Origin: Zygnema cylindricum
Lineage: Eukaryota > Streptophyta > Zygnematophyceae > Zygnematales > Zygnemataceae
Direction: 5' to 3'
Assembly: GCA_037447655.1 (NCBI GenBank)
Contig: JBBHKE010000542.1
Coordinates: 1-64,000 of the forward strand
DNA: 64,000 nucleotides
In this document: positions 47,396-58,988 of the stretch, in pieces
Numbering within the stretch: position 1 is the stretch's first letter
Layout: the number at the start of each line of letters is the position of its first letter
Notes under the pieces: generated by a model
The model's database searches: none
What the model saw: the letters and a program-made list of their open reading frames with translations, nothing else
Told to the model about the DNA's origin: nothing
Made by a program: the position numbers and the translations under genes

Positions 47396-48935
47396 GTTGC
47401 TATACTTCGTTGCTGCGTTGCGAAACTTTCTTCTTCCGCTAATTCTCCATTGTTTTCGCTGCGTTCCTGCCATGTCTTCCAAACTTCCCCTTCTTGACAA
47501 CTGCCTCTTTGCCGAGTTAATCATTTAGTATTCAACCACTCTTTGTCTTCCAAGAAAAACTTTATCAACCATTTCCTTAATTTCTATGAATTCTACCGAC
47601 GAACAGATTTGAATAACATCCCATAACAGCTCCCCCTATGCCATAAACGTCAAATTGTCCTTTCAATAATGATATAACACCTCTCTAGTAACTCTGAATT
47701 CCACCTGTAATCGTCACTTAGTCATATGATCAATATTTGTCAAAAATATCTATCTTTTACACGCTTTCATCAAACAATTGGTGTACCTCCTCCCCTATGA
47801 GATACTTCCACGTCATCCGTTGCGCTGCTATGCTGCGTCGATGTTTCGCGATGTGAACTCCTTCCAATGATTCACCACCGCTTCCGCTACCACCTTCGTT
47901 TTCAAAAATACATAAATAACATTTTTTGTTTCTTTTCAACTAACTCAACAAGGAATAACATTAAATCGAAAATCCTACCAAAAATATTGAATGTCAATAA
48001 AAGCTTGTCTTTATAAGACATGCCTGTAATATAAGTTTTCCCAAAATTAAGATTTCTCTAAATTCACGTTCTCCAAAATTGTCCTTCAGAAAATCATTTC
48101 TCCCGCTCTCTTCTCTTAATCACTTTCTGAGCATGCTTTCTTCTACCCTTGATCCGTTGAATATTGCATCTTTTCTTTGTTTTCTTCATTATCTTTTGTA
48201 TTTTCCGAAAATTTTCATTTCTGTCATAGTTTTCTACTCGTTGAATGTCAAAAATATTAATATTCTGGTTTAACTCTATGGTTTTCTTCGTAGGATTGCT
48301 ACTCCCATTAACTTCATTCATCTGAGAAATTTTAATTTTGATTCTTCTTCTTTTCAGCTGCACTCTTTTCTTCCTATTTTCTTTTCCTATATTTCTAACG
48401 TTTGCATTTCCATTACATTTTTCACTCCCACAAACTTTTTTTCTCAATCCAATTTTCTGAACAGTTTTTCATTGTTCTTTTCCTAGTTCACCAATTTCCA
48501 CATCCAACTTATTTCTAGTTTCTGCTTCTAAGTGTCCATCTCTTCCTTTAACTCCTCTTGCTTCAGTTAACAAACTTTCTTGTAGGCAATTTTCACTCAC
48601 TGATTTGTCATCTGATAAGGTCACAAAAATTGTGTCCTTTTCTCTTTCGTCCTTTTTCCTTACTTCAATAAACTCTTCCTCCTGTAACTCTTTGGTACTC
48701 ACCAATCTGTCGTTGGATAAAGGGACAGACACCAAATCCTTTTCTGTCACCTCCTTCTCCTCATTCCGGACAACATAGAAGGTCGGTAGGTAAATAAATT
48801 TGTCAATACACTGTGTATGCATTTTGTCATTGGTTAAGTCTTGTCTCTCACTCACGAAAGAACTTGATTCTCTTCTTGTTGATGGTCGAACTAGGTTGTT
48901 GTCCCATCCATCTCTAAAATTTCCTTAACACATGC
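47396..48935 (-). repeat. copia D internal duplication, unit 1
   Basis: Direct repeat of 49775-51171, shown by shared minus-strand frames (NSAKRQLSRRGSLEDMAG; KELQEEEFIEVRKK; RKKRVQLKRRRIKIKIS) in the same order. It contains small indels relative to unit 2 and no gag N-terminus. Confidence 0.75.
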
Positions 48936-49774
48936 TGTAAAAGAGGCAACAACACACCACAACACGTCACAATTCACAACGGAAAACACCAAGGATCTTC
49001 CCGTAGCAACAGTAAGAGCACACAGTACTAAGAGACAATGTTGCGCTTTATTACTTGGAAGAGAGTACAAGGTTGCGCTCGGTGTGTAGGTCTACTTGAG
49101 GTACTCTATTCACAAGGTTTCTTGAAAATTTAAACTAACTAACTGCTAGTCATCCTAGTACTGTACAGTTGTACACGTGGACCTTCACGGTCAACCGAGA
49201 TCTATCTAAAAATTCTTTCTAGAACTATACAGCTCAATCTACATTCTGCTGCGTTGCTATGCTTCGTTGCTATGCTGCTGCGCTACTAAGTTGCTACGCC
49301 GCTAGTTGGTATGCTGCTATGCTACGTTGGTCTGGAATCGCTGCTGCGCTGCTCTGGGACCGCAACTATAGCAGTCTAACCTTAGCCACTAAGTGCCCAA
49401 CTCTGTAACCCTGTTAAAGTGCCTCCCACTAAGGATTCAGCGTCCCGCTGAACCTTGATTTACCTAGGGAAACTGCAACTGCTGGAGTATGTCGTATGTT
49501 TCCTCGCGATACTCCTCGAAATCCATGCGAAGGGCGTCGAGTTGATGTTGGAGCTGCTCACATCGTGTCTCAAGCAACGCAATATGATGATCTGCGGCTG
49601 CCAACCGCCTCCGAGTGATTCGCTCCCGAACCTGATCCTCCCCTTCCTCGAGTACAACCTCGGGTAATTCGGGTCGCGGCGGAACGACCGTCGGTGCAGG
49701 CTCCTCGGGTGCTGGAAATCGGGGTTCTTCGGGTTCAGCCACTCGGGGAACTTCCTCCGCTTCTTCGTCTGTCG
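48936..49774 (-). mobile_element. captured retroelement segment with LTR-like 3' end
   Basis: Sits between the two duplicated units. On the minus strand it runs from a coiled-coil coding frame to an LTR-like end with AATAAA and terminal CTCTTTTACA. The junctions are abrupt against the two repeat units. Fits a piece of another retroelement's RNA joined by template switching. Confidence 0.5.
49464..49742 (-). CDS. coiled-coil protein fragment, possibly retroelement Gag
   Basis: 92 residues: a Pro/Glu-rich start (PEEPRFPAPEEPAPT), then a heptad-like helix (HHIALLETRCEQLQHQLDAL) to the stop. No zinc knuckle. Such a short Pro-rich plus coiled-coil product resembles the N-terminus of Ty3/gypsy-type or non-autonomous element Gag, but it is not recognised. 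A host gene is unlikely given its position inside copia D. Confidence 0.4.
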   Translation of the reverse strand: MAEPEEPRFPAPEEPAPTVVPPRPELPEVVLEEGEDQVRERITRRRLAAADHHIALLETRCEQLQHQLDALRMDFEEYREETYDILQQLQFP

Positions 49775-51171
49775 GTTGCTATACTTCGTTGCTGCGTTGC
49801 GAAACTTTCTTCTTCCGCTAATTCTCCATTGTTTTCGCTGCGTTCCTGCCATGTCTTCCAAACTTCCCCTTCTTGACAACTGCCTCTTTGCCGAGTTAAT
49901 CATTTAGTATTCAACCACTCTTTGTCTTCCAAGAAAAACTTTATCAACCATTTCCTTAATTTCTATGAATTCTACCGACGAACAGATTTGAATAACATCC
50001 CATAACAGCTCCCCCTATGCCATAAACGTCAAATTGTCCTTTCAATAATGATATAACACCTCTCTAGTAACTCTGAATTCCACCTGTAATCGTCACTTAG
50101 TCATATGATCAGTATTTGTAAAAATATCTATCTTCTACACACTTACAAAATATCTATATTCTACACACTTTCATCAAACAATTGCTGTACCTCCTCCCCT
50201 ATCAAATACTTCCACGCCATCTGCTGCCCTGCTATGCTGCTTCGCGACGTGAACTTCTTCCGATGATTCATCACTGCTTCTGCTACCTCCTTTGTTTTCA
50301 AAAATACATAAATAACATTTTTGTTTCTTTTCAACTACCTCAACAAGGAATAACATTAAATCTAAAATCCTTGAGAAAATCATTTCTCCCGCTCTCTTCT
50401 CTTAATCACTTTCTGAGCATGCTTTCTTCTACCCTTGATCCGTTGAATATTGCATCTTCCTTTTGTTTTTTTCATTATCTTTTGTCTTTTTTGAAAATTT
50501 TCATTTCTGTCACAGTTTTATGATCGTTTAATGTTAAAAAAATTAATTTTCTAATTTACCTCTATGTTTTTCTTCGTAGATTTGCTACTCCTATTAACTT
50601 CATTCATCTAGGAAATTTTAATTTTGATTCTTCTTCTTTTCAGTTGCACTCTTTTCTTCCTATTTTCTTTAACGTTTGCATTTCTATTCCAATTTTCACT
50701 CCCACAAACTTCTTTTCTCAATCCAATTTTCTGACTAGTTTTTCTTTGTTCTTTTCTTAGTTCACCGATTTCCACATCCACCTTATTTTTAGTTTCTGCT
50801 TCTAAGTGTCCATCTTTTCCTTCATTTTCACTCACAGATTTGTCATCTGATAAGGTCACAAAAATTGTGTCTTTCTCTCTTTCGTACTTTTTCCTTACTT
50901 CAATAAACTCTTCCTCCTGTAATTCTTTCGTACTCATCAATCTGTCGTCGGGAAAAGGGACAGACATCAAATATTTTTATGTTACCTCCTTCTCCTCATT
51001 CCGAACAACATAGAAGGTTAGTAGGCAGATAAATTTGTCACCACAATCTGTATGCCTTTTGTCATCAGCTGAGTCTTGTCTCTCCCTCACGAAAGAACTT
51101 GATTCTCTTCTTGTTGATGGTCGAACTAAGTTGTTGTCCCATCCATCTTCGAAATTCCCTGTAACACATGC
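49775..51171 (-). repeat. copia D internal duplication, unit 2 (native position)
   Basis: Contiguous with gag on the 5' side. Encodes the Lys/Glu-rich region seen again in unit 1. Confidence 0.7.
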
Positions 51172-51861
51172 ACTTTTATATGACGGGCATACCCTGAAGA
51201 TATGTCCCAAATCATTACAATAAAAACAATTCTTTTGCCGATCTTTGAACTCGCTATTCCTTTTGATTTTCTGAAACTGAGACTTAGATTCCTTTATATT
51301 CCTCTTACTTGATAAAACCTTTCTATAAGCCTCTTCATCTAGAACAACACATCTTGCTACAGTTAAGCTCCAATCCCTTTTATCAATTAAAGCCAATTGA
51401 TCTAAAGCACTCTTATATTCTTTAGGTAGACTTCTCATTTATAATATAGCTTGTTGGGCATCTGTAAATTTTCCTCCTGCCAAATCATTTTCTGCAAATA
51501 ATACTTGTAAGTCAATACAATATTTCTCCATACAACCTCCGACATACTTGAATTCAACTATTTTGGTAACACTGCTAAGCCAATGATATAAAGAAGTCTT
51601 TGCATACATACATTCTAAGCACTTCCATAATTCAGATGCCTTTTTAAAACATAAGTATGACATTACCAAATTCTCAGTCAAGGAGTTCTTGATAACCCTT
51701 AGACACTCATGATTTTTCCTTTTCCATCCATTTATTGTTTCGGCCAAGGTACCGTCCACCACATCCATTAGCTCCATCATCTCAAAGTAGCTCTCGAGTG
51801 CATCCTTCCAGTAGTTATGTCTTGATCCATCAAATATGGGTAGCCATGGGTGTGGGCCCAT
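50977..51861 (-). pseudogene. copia D gag with one in-frame stop
   Basis: Starts MGPHPWLPIFDGSRHNYWK, and the ATG (51861-51859) lies inside the PBS. The N-terminal Gag helices follow (LWKCLECMYAKTSLYHWL). A single TAA at 51441-51439 is followed in the same frame by MRSLPKEYKSAL, a zinc knuckle CFYCNDLGHIFRVC and a basic/acidic tail to 50977. Apart from this stop the frame is open for about 295 codons. An alternative is true termination with readthrough. Confidence 0.75.
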
Positions 51862-51865
51862 AACC
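51851..51865 (-). other. copia D primer-binding site (half-tRNA initiator Met)
   Basis: Directly adjacent to the LTR end, the minus strand reads GGTTATGGGCCCACA. The first 14 bases are complementary to the anticodon arm (GTGGGCCCATAACC) of plant initiator tRNA-Met, as in Drosophila copia and yeast Ty5 half-tRNA priming. The usual TGGTATCAGAGC 3'-end site is absent. Confidence 0.75.
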
Positions 51866-53001
51866 TGTTGTCCATAGCCTATTTTAGCCATGGATTACTC
51901 TCGGAAGCACCACAGACTACCCTTCAAACAGCGGTGTTTGCGACAGCACAGATTACTCCACAATATACAAAATCACCTTAAACTGCACCAATAGGCAGTA
52001 TACTGTAGAAAATTTGAACTCCCAAAGTTATAACCAAATCGACCAAGGGATCTAGAAGAAACAAGCTCCAGAGTTTCCCAAAAACAGCTGATAGCCTTAC
52101 AAACTAACCACTTTGACTTCTCACAGAATCTCACAGAGATAACAGAATAAAATGAAACTTCACACAAATATAGATTCTATGTCATAGAATAGCTTTACAA
52201 AGTTTCACATGAAAGCACCAAACAGAGTGATCACACCAACAGGTCAAAGATGCAGAAAACAGTCTGCCATTGCTTTGATTAAACTTGACCGTGATACTCA
52301 AAATATTCTAAGTCCTACAAGTTATACTCAAAGAGTTCACTACTGAATGTACGGAGGCATACCAGCCGTACGCTATCTACTATCTACCTAAACTATTGTA
52401 AATATACCCGAATAGTTCGAGGTATGACAAACTGAACAACTCTACACTAATAAACTAATTAGCAAAAAAACAAACCTATGTTGTACATAATATTTACACC
52501 AACATCTCCACAATCTTCGTACGTCAAAAACCAAGTTACCACTAAGTAACCACTAAACAAATATCATTACTCACAATCTATACTAGTTATATTATCCGCA
52601 GCTGCGTCAGCTGCCTTGTCCGTACGGATCACATCAAGGCCGTACGGATCACATCAAGGTAACCGCAGCTGCGTTGACTTGTCTGCGTCGTAGCTGCTCC
52701 GTACCGCCGGCGCATATTCATCCAAAATAACCGCAGCTGCGTTGTCTTGTCTGCGTCGCAATTGCGCTGTACCGGCGTTGCCTGTTTGAACATTTCGTTT
52801 ATTCCACATCGGATCGCTTCGCGATCCGCCGTCCATTTGTCAATGCTTAGTCACCCCACTCAAAGAATCCCTTACGTTACTTTAGTTATCCGTACGTTCG
52901 CTCCCCCAATCTGTGAATCAATTCGATCCTCCATATTAAACCCAATTAGCATTTATGCACAAATTGTAGCGTACGCACAAAACTGAGTTTTCAGAACAAC
53001 A
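51866..53001 (-). repeat. copia D 5' LTR
   Basis: 1136 bp, TGTTGTCC to CAACA (plus reading). Has an extra 20-bp direct duplication near 52620-52660 (GTACGGATCACATCAAGG) relative to the 3' LTR. Confidence 0.85.
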
Positions 53002-53009
53002 TATAGTTC

Positions 53010-53902
53010 TCAGGACAGAGACAAAATTGAAGCCGTAGAGAAGTGTTGTCCATGGCAGCCAGAGCTAAGGGAGAGAGAGATAGAAAGGACCACAATAAAA
53101 AGATTGATATAGCCTGGATTTGATCCTAGGTCCTACGGAGTGTAAAAGAAAACGTCCGCCTTATCCATTGTCGTAGTATCGTTGCATGTATAGGGTTTCA
53201 TGCACATATGAACAGTTCAAAAAGTTATAAATCGTTCAACGACATTTGATAAATTGGTGAACATTGAACTGACGGACAGCGACGGCTGCAAAGAAGATTT
53301 TTGGTGCCATCTAGATCGGACGAGCGACATTTCAAGAATATTGAAGAGCGGACGGCTAGGGTAAGCGCCGACAGCCCGGAATGGCTCTTTTGGCGGCTTG
53401 CGACAAAATAGCCACAGAGTGACACGTGGCAGGTCGCCAGAGGTTGGGAAAGGAGGACGAGACAAATCCATGGCGTCGGACATGAAGGTACACCATATTT
53501 AGTGTGTCGTACAGATGCCATACAATTTATGTGGCGACTAATAAATTTTGTACATAAACCGTAGTTCTTTATAGTCCTCTCATTGGGTGAGGGTTTAGTA
53601 AGCAAACTTTGAGAGTCGGTAGTGTAGACTTATATTTTTTATGGACGCCCTCTTTCCATAGGCCATTTGTATAAATCCGTTGTCTTTGAATAGCCATAAC
53701 TCATTGCTCAGGGGAGCAATTTTGGAGATTTTTTTTTGCGTTTGACTCAAGGGAGTCTTCTCCTCACAGGGATGAGGCTTGTCACAATTTTTGCCCGCCT
53801 GGGTGGCACGTATTCCTTGATGAACTATAGTAGGTTAGGGTTTTCCTAGAGGCTTTCTTTGAGCTGCTAATTCTGTAGGACTATGGAGTCCACAAAATTT
53901 GA
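53010..53902 (+). repeat. LTR G, 5' LTR remnant followed by a PBS
   Basis: Plus-strand LTR of the copia A/B superfamily (CCATGGCAGCC block, GGATTTGATCCTAGG palindrome, GCTCAGGGGAGCAA, CAAGGGAGTCTT). It ends AAAATTTGA, followed at 53903 by GGTTATGGGCCTACCC, again the anticodon-arm PBS. The 5' edge is unclear because copia D inserted nearby. Confidence 0.55.
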
Positions 53903-54900
53903 GGTTATGGGCCTACCCTATAGGATACCCAAGTTTGACTGAACACGCTGTGTTTAGAGAGCAATGAGAGCAATGATGGCAGGGGCACTTTTGAGAAACA
54001 CTTTTGGGGTGTAGTGTCCACGGATATTCCATGTCCTCCTCGGTTGCCACCAAGCTTTCGTGAAGTTTGGTCCAGGGGACTAGTTTTTTCCGTTTGGAGT
54101 AGAAAATTTTGGCTCGCTAAAAAAATCATTCTATGATTTTTTACACAACTGTTCTAAGAAAGCTTTTGAATCCAAGGGTCCATAAAGTCCTCCCTCGACC
54201 CTTCTTGTAGCTTTTTACTAACAACATGTATCAATTGCCCTTCAACGAGTGCAAGCCGTTGCCGTTCTACGATGAGGCACAGTGGCGGATGACAAGCCGG
54301 GTCTCCTAGACCTTCCACCAAGGGATCTAGTCCACATCCACGATCTTCGGGAGTGTTGAATTTATGTTGTTAGGGTTGTGGGGCAGGTTTTCCCTTTCTG
54401 TCTTGTCACCTTTTGTAGTTTTGTTGTAGTTATATTTGGTAGTTTTGTTTAGGCTTGCCTGTTGCTCTAGTTACCTTTGGCTTTCTCATTTAGTTGTTTT
54501 GCTTTAGTCTCTTTTGGCTTTTGTAGTCTTCAAATGTTATTTTCCTTTTTTTTTCCCCCTGTTGTACCTCGACGGTTTTTCCATCACACTTTATGTAATA
54601 AAGTTTTTCTTTATATACCCGACCCTCCTTCACATACCCTATGGATTTGCAGTTTTTTAACCGTACCCTAGACCCAACGCGCGGGAGGCAACATAAATAA
54701 GACTTTTCGATTAAAATTGTACCATGACTTTTCGATTAAAACTGTACCATTGGACGCTGTCACTATTCTAGAAGGATAAGTAACCTAATTCACGCACAAG
54801 CGGGTTTGTATGGCCTCGGACAAAAACACTTTGTCTTATTTACGTCAACATAACAAATAAAACTTTGAATTAAAGGGCGATGACACTCTTTGCCATACAT
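53903..54900. other. unassigned, retroelement-derived
   Basis: Starts with a PBS and a few gag-like codons, then loses similarity. T-rich sequence from 54400 with AATAAAG near 54598 could be a 3' end of the non-LTR relic, but this is not shown. Confidence 0.35.
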
Positions 54901-54919
54901 CCGAGGGAAGTCTTCCTTG

Positions 54920-55420
54920 TATGAAAAACAGTGAAAGTGTAAGTACACTCAATACGGCGTTGGCGGAGAAAAATGATGGAACCAAGGGGTGTAGTGAACG
55001 GCGGCAAATTCAAAAGCCCCAACCGACGAAATGTCCGATCCATTGTGCTCAAGATCCGCCTGAATTGGTACACATTAATTTAAGTGGGGACATTAAGCCA
55101 AAAATGATTGGGGTAAATCAGTACATTATGGTGGTCGTCGATGATTTCTCTCGATTTACATGGGTAATGTTGTTAAAAAACAATCTGGTGCATTTGACCG
55201 CTTCCAAGAATGACACCTAATGGCTAAGCAACAATGAGAGGGGAATTCAAATCTATTCGTTCGGATAATGGAGGCGAATTCATAATTTTTGATGGATATT
55301 GTAAGGAAAGGGGAACTCAACATCAATACATCGAATAGTATTTACCGAAATCCAATGTCATCGTTGACAAGAAGTGCACACTTCAAAAAAATGGTGCATT
55401 TGACGATGCACCGATCGGGC
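54920..55420 (+). pseudogene. copia integrase core fragment
   Basis: ELVHINLSGDIKPKMIGVNQ, VVVDDFSRFTWVMLL and SDNGGEF (in the next frame) are integrase catalytic-core motifs. Frames are split near 55200 and the relic runs up to arm 2. Confidence 0.7.
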
Positions 55421-55423
55421 CAA

Positions 55424-56240
55424 AATATCAATCTAAGGTGAAATGTTATCCTAAGTGCTAAAATTATGTTTGTAGTCGACGGCTCACTACAGTTCCGAAA
55501 ACCAACCCTCCATCACTTTCATATTTTGGAGTGTCGTGCACCGGTTTCTGTTCAATCCCAAAAGAAGAAAGGGAAATTTGCATCTCAAAGTTAGTCTGAA
55601 CATTTTGTTGATATAGCTCCAAAAGGAGCCTTCAACAGATCTATGATTCGATCCGCTATATCATTGAGGAATCTCACAATGTGGACTTTCATGAGGACCT
55701 TTTATCTACAATTTCTTGATCGGCAAAGAGGACTTCGAATCTTGATGTTTATAAGTTCTATGACATGAATACGACATTGAAGCCCGGATTCAACATTGAG
55801 TCGAAATCAACCTCCAATGTTTAGAGGGGGAAGGGGATTTTTTTGAAAATTTGAAAATTTGAATTTGGATAACATTGGAGGTGATTCGTGAAGCGAAAAT
55901 TCCCGAATTTCTTCAGACACCCGGAAATCTTCGACCTCTAAATTGAGTGGACCAAGTGTTATTGAAATAAAATCGGAAATGGAGAAGGAATTGGAACCAC
56001 GGCGAAGTATGAGGGAGAACAAAGGGAAGAAGCCGGCACCCCATTTTCTTGACCGGAAAGAGGGAAATGTCAAAAACTCACATTTGTATATTTCAGCGGC
56101 TAAGGAGGAGGACTTCCTCCTATAGCAATCAGTCTGTGAGAATTCACCCCGCTATCCACAATCGTATACCAAAGCCCGAGTTCTTTCGATCGGGAAAAAA
56201 AAATGGAAGTCGACGTTGGAGAAGGAACTTCAAATAATTG
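55424..56240 (+). pseudogene. copia pol relic (integrase end and linker) in arm 2
   Basis: Plus-strand broken integrase C-terminus (HYFHILECRAPVSVQ, FVDIAPKG) followed by the linker RRSMRENKGKKPAPHFLD. It ends at about 56240, where the LTPG 3' flank begins. Confidence 0.6.
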
Positions 56241-56878
56241 CTAAATTTAAGATGATTTGTAGACACCGAAAAAAAAAATGCAATAGGTTCCTTAAACTAG
56301 ATGCAATCCGATGCAAAGTTTATTTCGATTCCACATTTTTGTTTTCCGTCTGTCAAGTATTGGTAAGGAAGAAACCAAAAAAAGGCCTTTGAACCGAATG
56401 GCGTTTGTTTGTTTTCATCTGTTCTTTGAGAAACATTTGATGGAATTATCAAAAAAAAGGATCAAAAACCATCAAAAGATTTCAGAAATATTTTGCCCAA
56501 AGTCCCAAACCAATCATTGAAAAAGAACAGTAAAAAAACATACACCGAAAATTTTATAAATCCAGTTTATATAAAAAGTTATGAACAGAGAAAGTATGAA
56601 CAGAAGAAACGTTGAAAAAAATCTAGAACGAAAAAATAAAAAAATCAGTCTTCTCAATTGTCACTATCAGTAAAAAAAACCCACGCACTAACCATTTGCA
56701 CCCAGTTATCCTTACAAAACAACATTCGAAAACAGACTATGCTGTTCGCATCCCTATTCTCATCCTCAACTGTCCCTTTTTTATCTGTTATGTTCGTCGA
56801 ACAATATTCGTTTACGTTATTCCCTATCCAACATATGTTTTCTGGTTGCGTTTAACCGGCGATTAAACTGCGTTCAGT

Positions 56879-58837
56879 TCAAAAAACTTTTGAAAACACG
56901 GCCACCGTCACAACGGAACAAACCATGAAACTGAAGAGAGACAATGAAACTCCGTTCTGTCGGCTGCCGCTCGAAGCGGAAATTCCCACTCTCTCTGTAC
57001 CGGTCAAAACGTCAATCGGACTGTTGTCTCCGTCCGGCGAAGGAGTCATCTCTGTAACCAAACCCACACACAAGTTAGAGTGGCTATTTCTCAATCTCAA
57101 CAGCTGAGGCTCTCTATAGCCTTCGTCAGTTACTTCATAGACTGTGACGGATCCCATAAGGAAAAGGGGAAAGGGGTAAAATTAAGCAAAATTAAAGAAC
57201 CACCAAAACCCAGAAACTTGTTGCTGAATCTGCATTATATTCCACTTACACCCCTACACTAATAATGTCCTACAAATGATTGTGACAACCCCTGTGGGAA
57301 AAAGAAAGGGGTAAAGTTTTAAAACAAAATTGAAGTACCACCTCACAAAGATAAATCTTTTTAAAAAAATAAATACAATCTTTTTAAATACAATCTTTTT
57401 TTAAAATTTTAATTTCATTGCATAAAACGCATTAATTCCAGAATGATATTTGCAGCAACCTCCTCCATTGACCACCGCTCTAAATTCTTGTCTCCATCAG
57501 AAAACAGGAATTCGGAAACCCCCCAAAAAATAAAGTTAAAAGCAAATTCCCCCTCGCATCCCTGTCAAATCCAAAACGACTAAATAGAAAATAACCGAAA
57601 CCCAAAACCCGACACCTGACACCCAGAACCAAAAAAACTGTAACTGTACATATGATCATGGATATAACCAACTTTTTCCTTCTCAAGCAAACCGATGATA
57701 CCGGGAGTTTGGTTCATTGAAGGGTGTCTTTATTGCTTAGACGAGGGTTTGTAATCGCTTAGTCCCACCACTACAAACTCTTCATTTTGTACTTTTAGAA
57801 TACTGTACTACTGTTTTGTATTTTGGTGTTCTGTACTTTGAGCTGTACGTTTGGACTCTGAAAATAGAATGCAACTTATAGGACTGAAACTCATGAACTT
57901 AAAACTTTTTTTGCCAACAACCTAGAAAACAACATAATCAACAAAGACTTTCCCTCCTTCTCCTCAAGATATTACATCTTATCGTTACAACTTTGCACCG
58001 CAGCACTACCAAAACCGAACCTCTATCCGCACCTGGTACAGGGGCTGGTCCCCAATTCGGAGCGGGACTCGGTGCCGAGCCTCTGCACGTGCCGCTTCCT
58101 GGTGTGTTGAGAGCCTCCGGTACGACGCCGCACACTTTCTCGGCCACATACGACACGTCATCGAGGGAGGGCGAATCTTCGGGAGAGGTTTGGCACAGGC
58201 AGAGCCTGTCGTTGGCCTGCTGGATTCCGAAGCAGCAGGGGCCGCCAGGATCGGAAGAGGTCTGGGAACTGCCGTTGCGGCGAGACTCAAGGTGGGACTC
58301 GCAGGCTCGGGAGAGGAAGTTCCAGATGAGGGAGCAGTAGAAAGGGGGAGAGGGAGAGGGGGAAGGGGAGAAAGAGGGGAAGGGGGTCGGAGAGGGAGAC
58401 GGTTTGGGCGAGGGAGAGGGTGAGGGTTTGGGCGAGGAAGAGGGGGAGGGAGAGGGTGAGGGAGAGGGAGAGGGTGAGGGAGAGGGAGAGGGTGAGGAAG
58501 AGGGGGAGGGTTTGGGTGAGGAAGAGGGGGATGGAGAGGGAGAGGAAGAGGGAGAAGGAGAGGGGGAGGAAGAAGGAGAGCGGGAGGGAGAGGGAGAGGG
58601 GGAGGAAGAAGGAGAGGGGGAGGGAGAGGGAGAGGGAGAGAGGGGAAGGGGAGGAGGCGGACTGGACGAGTTAAAGCTAAAAGAAAGCGAGGACGAAGGG
58701 GAACTGGCTGGAGAAGCATCGGTCATCCCAGGATCGGGAAGAAAAGGGAAGATTTGGGAGGTGGCTGGGCGGAGAGAGAGGAAGAGGGAGGAGATTAGTA
58801 AAACGGTCGTAAAGACCGTGCGAGCGTTCGCACCCAT
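56879..58837 (-). CDS. GPI-anchored lipid transfer protein (LTPG-type), arm 2 copy with expanded Ser/Pro linker
   Basis: Exon 1 is 58837-58033, the intron 58032-57052 and exon 2 57051-56879. Splice sites, phase and exon 2 are the same as in the arm 1 copy, giving a 325-residue product. The signal peptide, 8-cysteine domain and GPI tail match the arm 1 copy in translation. The linker carries an additional 58 residues of [13 protein letters not shown]-type repeats, in frame, giving a long wall-protein-like spacer between the signal peptide and the lipid-binding domain. The antisense strand is a Glu/Gly-rich shadow frame. Likely cell-surface lipid transfer protein. Expression cannot be judged from sequence. 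Confidence 0.85.
58400..58660 (-). repeat. Ser/Pro-coding microsatellite-like repeat
   Basis: GGGAGAGGGTGA / GGGGGAGGAAGA-type 6- to 12-bp repeats encode the linker. The block is 174 bp longer than in arm 1 and stays in frame. A related repeat is in the relic at 61.7 kb. Confidence 0.8.
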
Positions 58838-58988
58838 GGTCGGTTGGATTTCTTTTTCTACTTTTTGGAAAGTGCAGTATGTTCGTGACCTTTAGGGAAA
58901 GATAAAAGTGAAGTTTCGAACGGACGGACAGAACAATATGGAAATATTTCGCGCCGTTGGTTTCGCTGACGACTTGACCTTATATTTT

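Larger units (their letters stand above)
45688..53001 (-). mobile_element. copia D: young, non-autonomous gag-only LTR retrotransposon
   Basis: 3' LTR 45688-46802, 5' LTR 51866-53001, perfect TSD TATAG at 45683-45687 and 53002-53006, intact PBS at 51865-51851 and a purine tract before the 3' LTR (TTTTTGGGAGAG). By eye the two LTRs differ at few positions. The interior encodes gag and a Lys/Glu-rich region but no protease, integrase or RT, so it would depend on an autonomous partner. A large internal direct duplication surrounds a captured foreign segment. Confidence 0.85.

Noticed and set aside
51851-51866. Conventional plant copia PBS (TGGTATCAGAGC) next to the LTRs
   Set aside because: Looked for at the LTR ends at 20051, 35182, 51866 and 53902. 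Only the GGTTATGGGCC type is present.
58404-58895. Glu/Gly-rich plus-strand frame in arm 2
   Set aside because: Antisense shadow of the Ser/Pro linker of the LTPG gene, which has a signal peptide, eight cysteines and splice sites.
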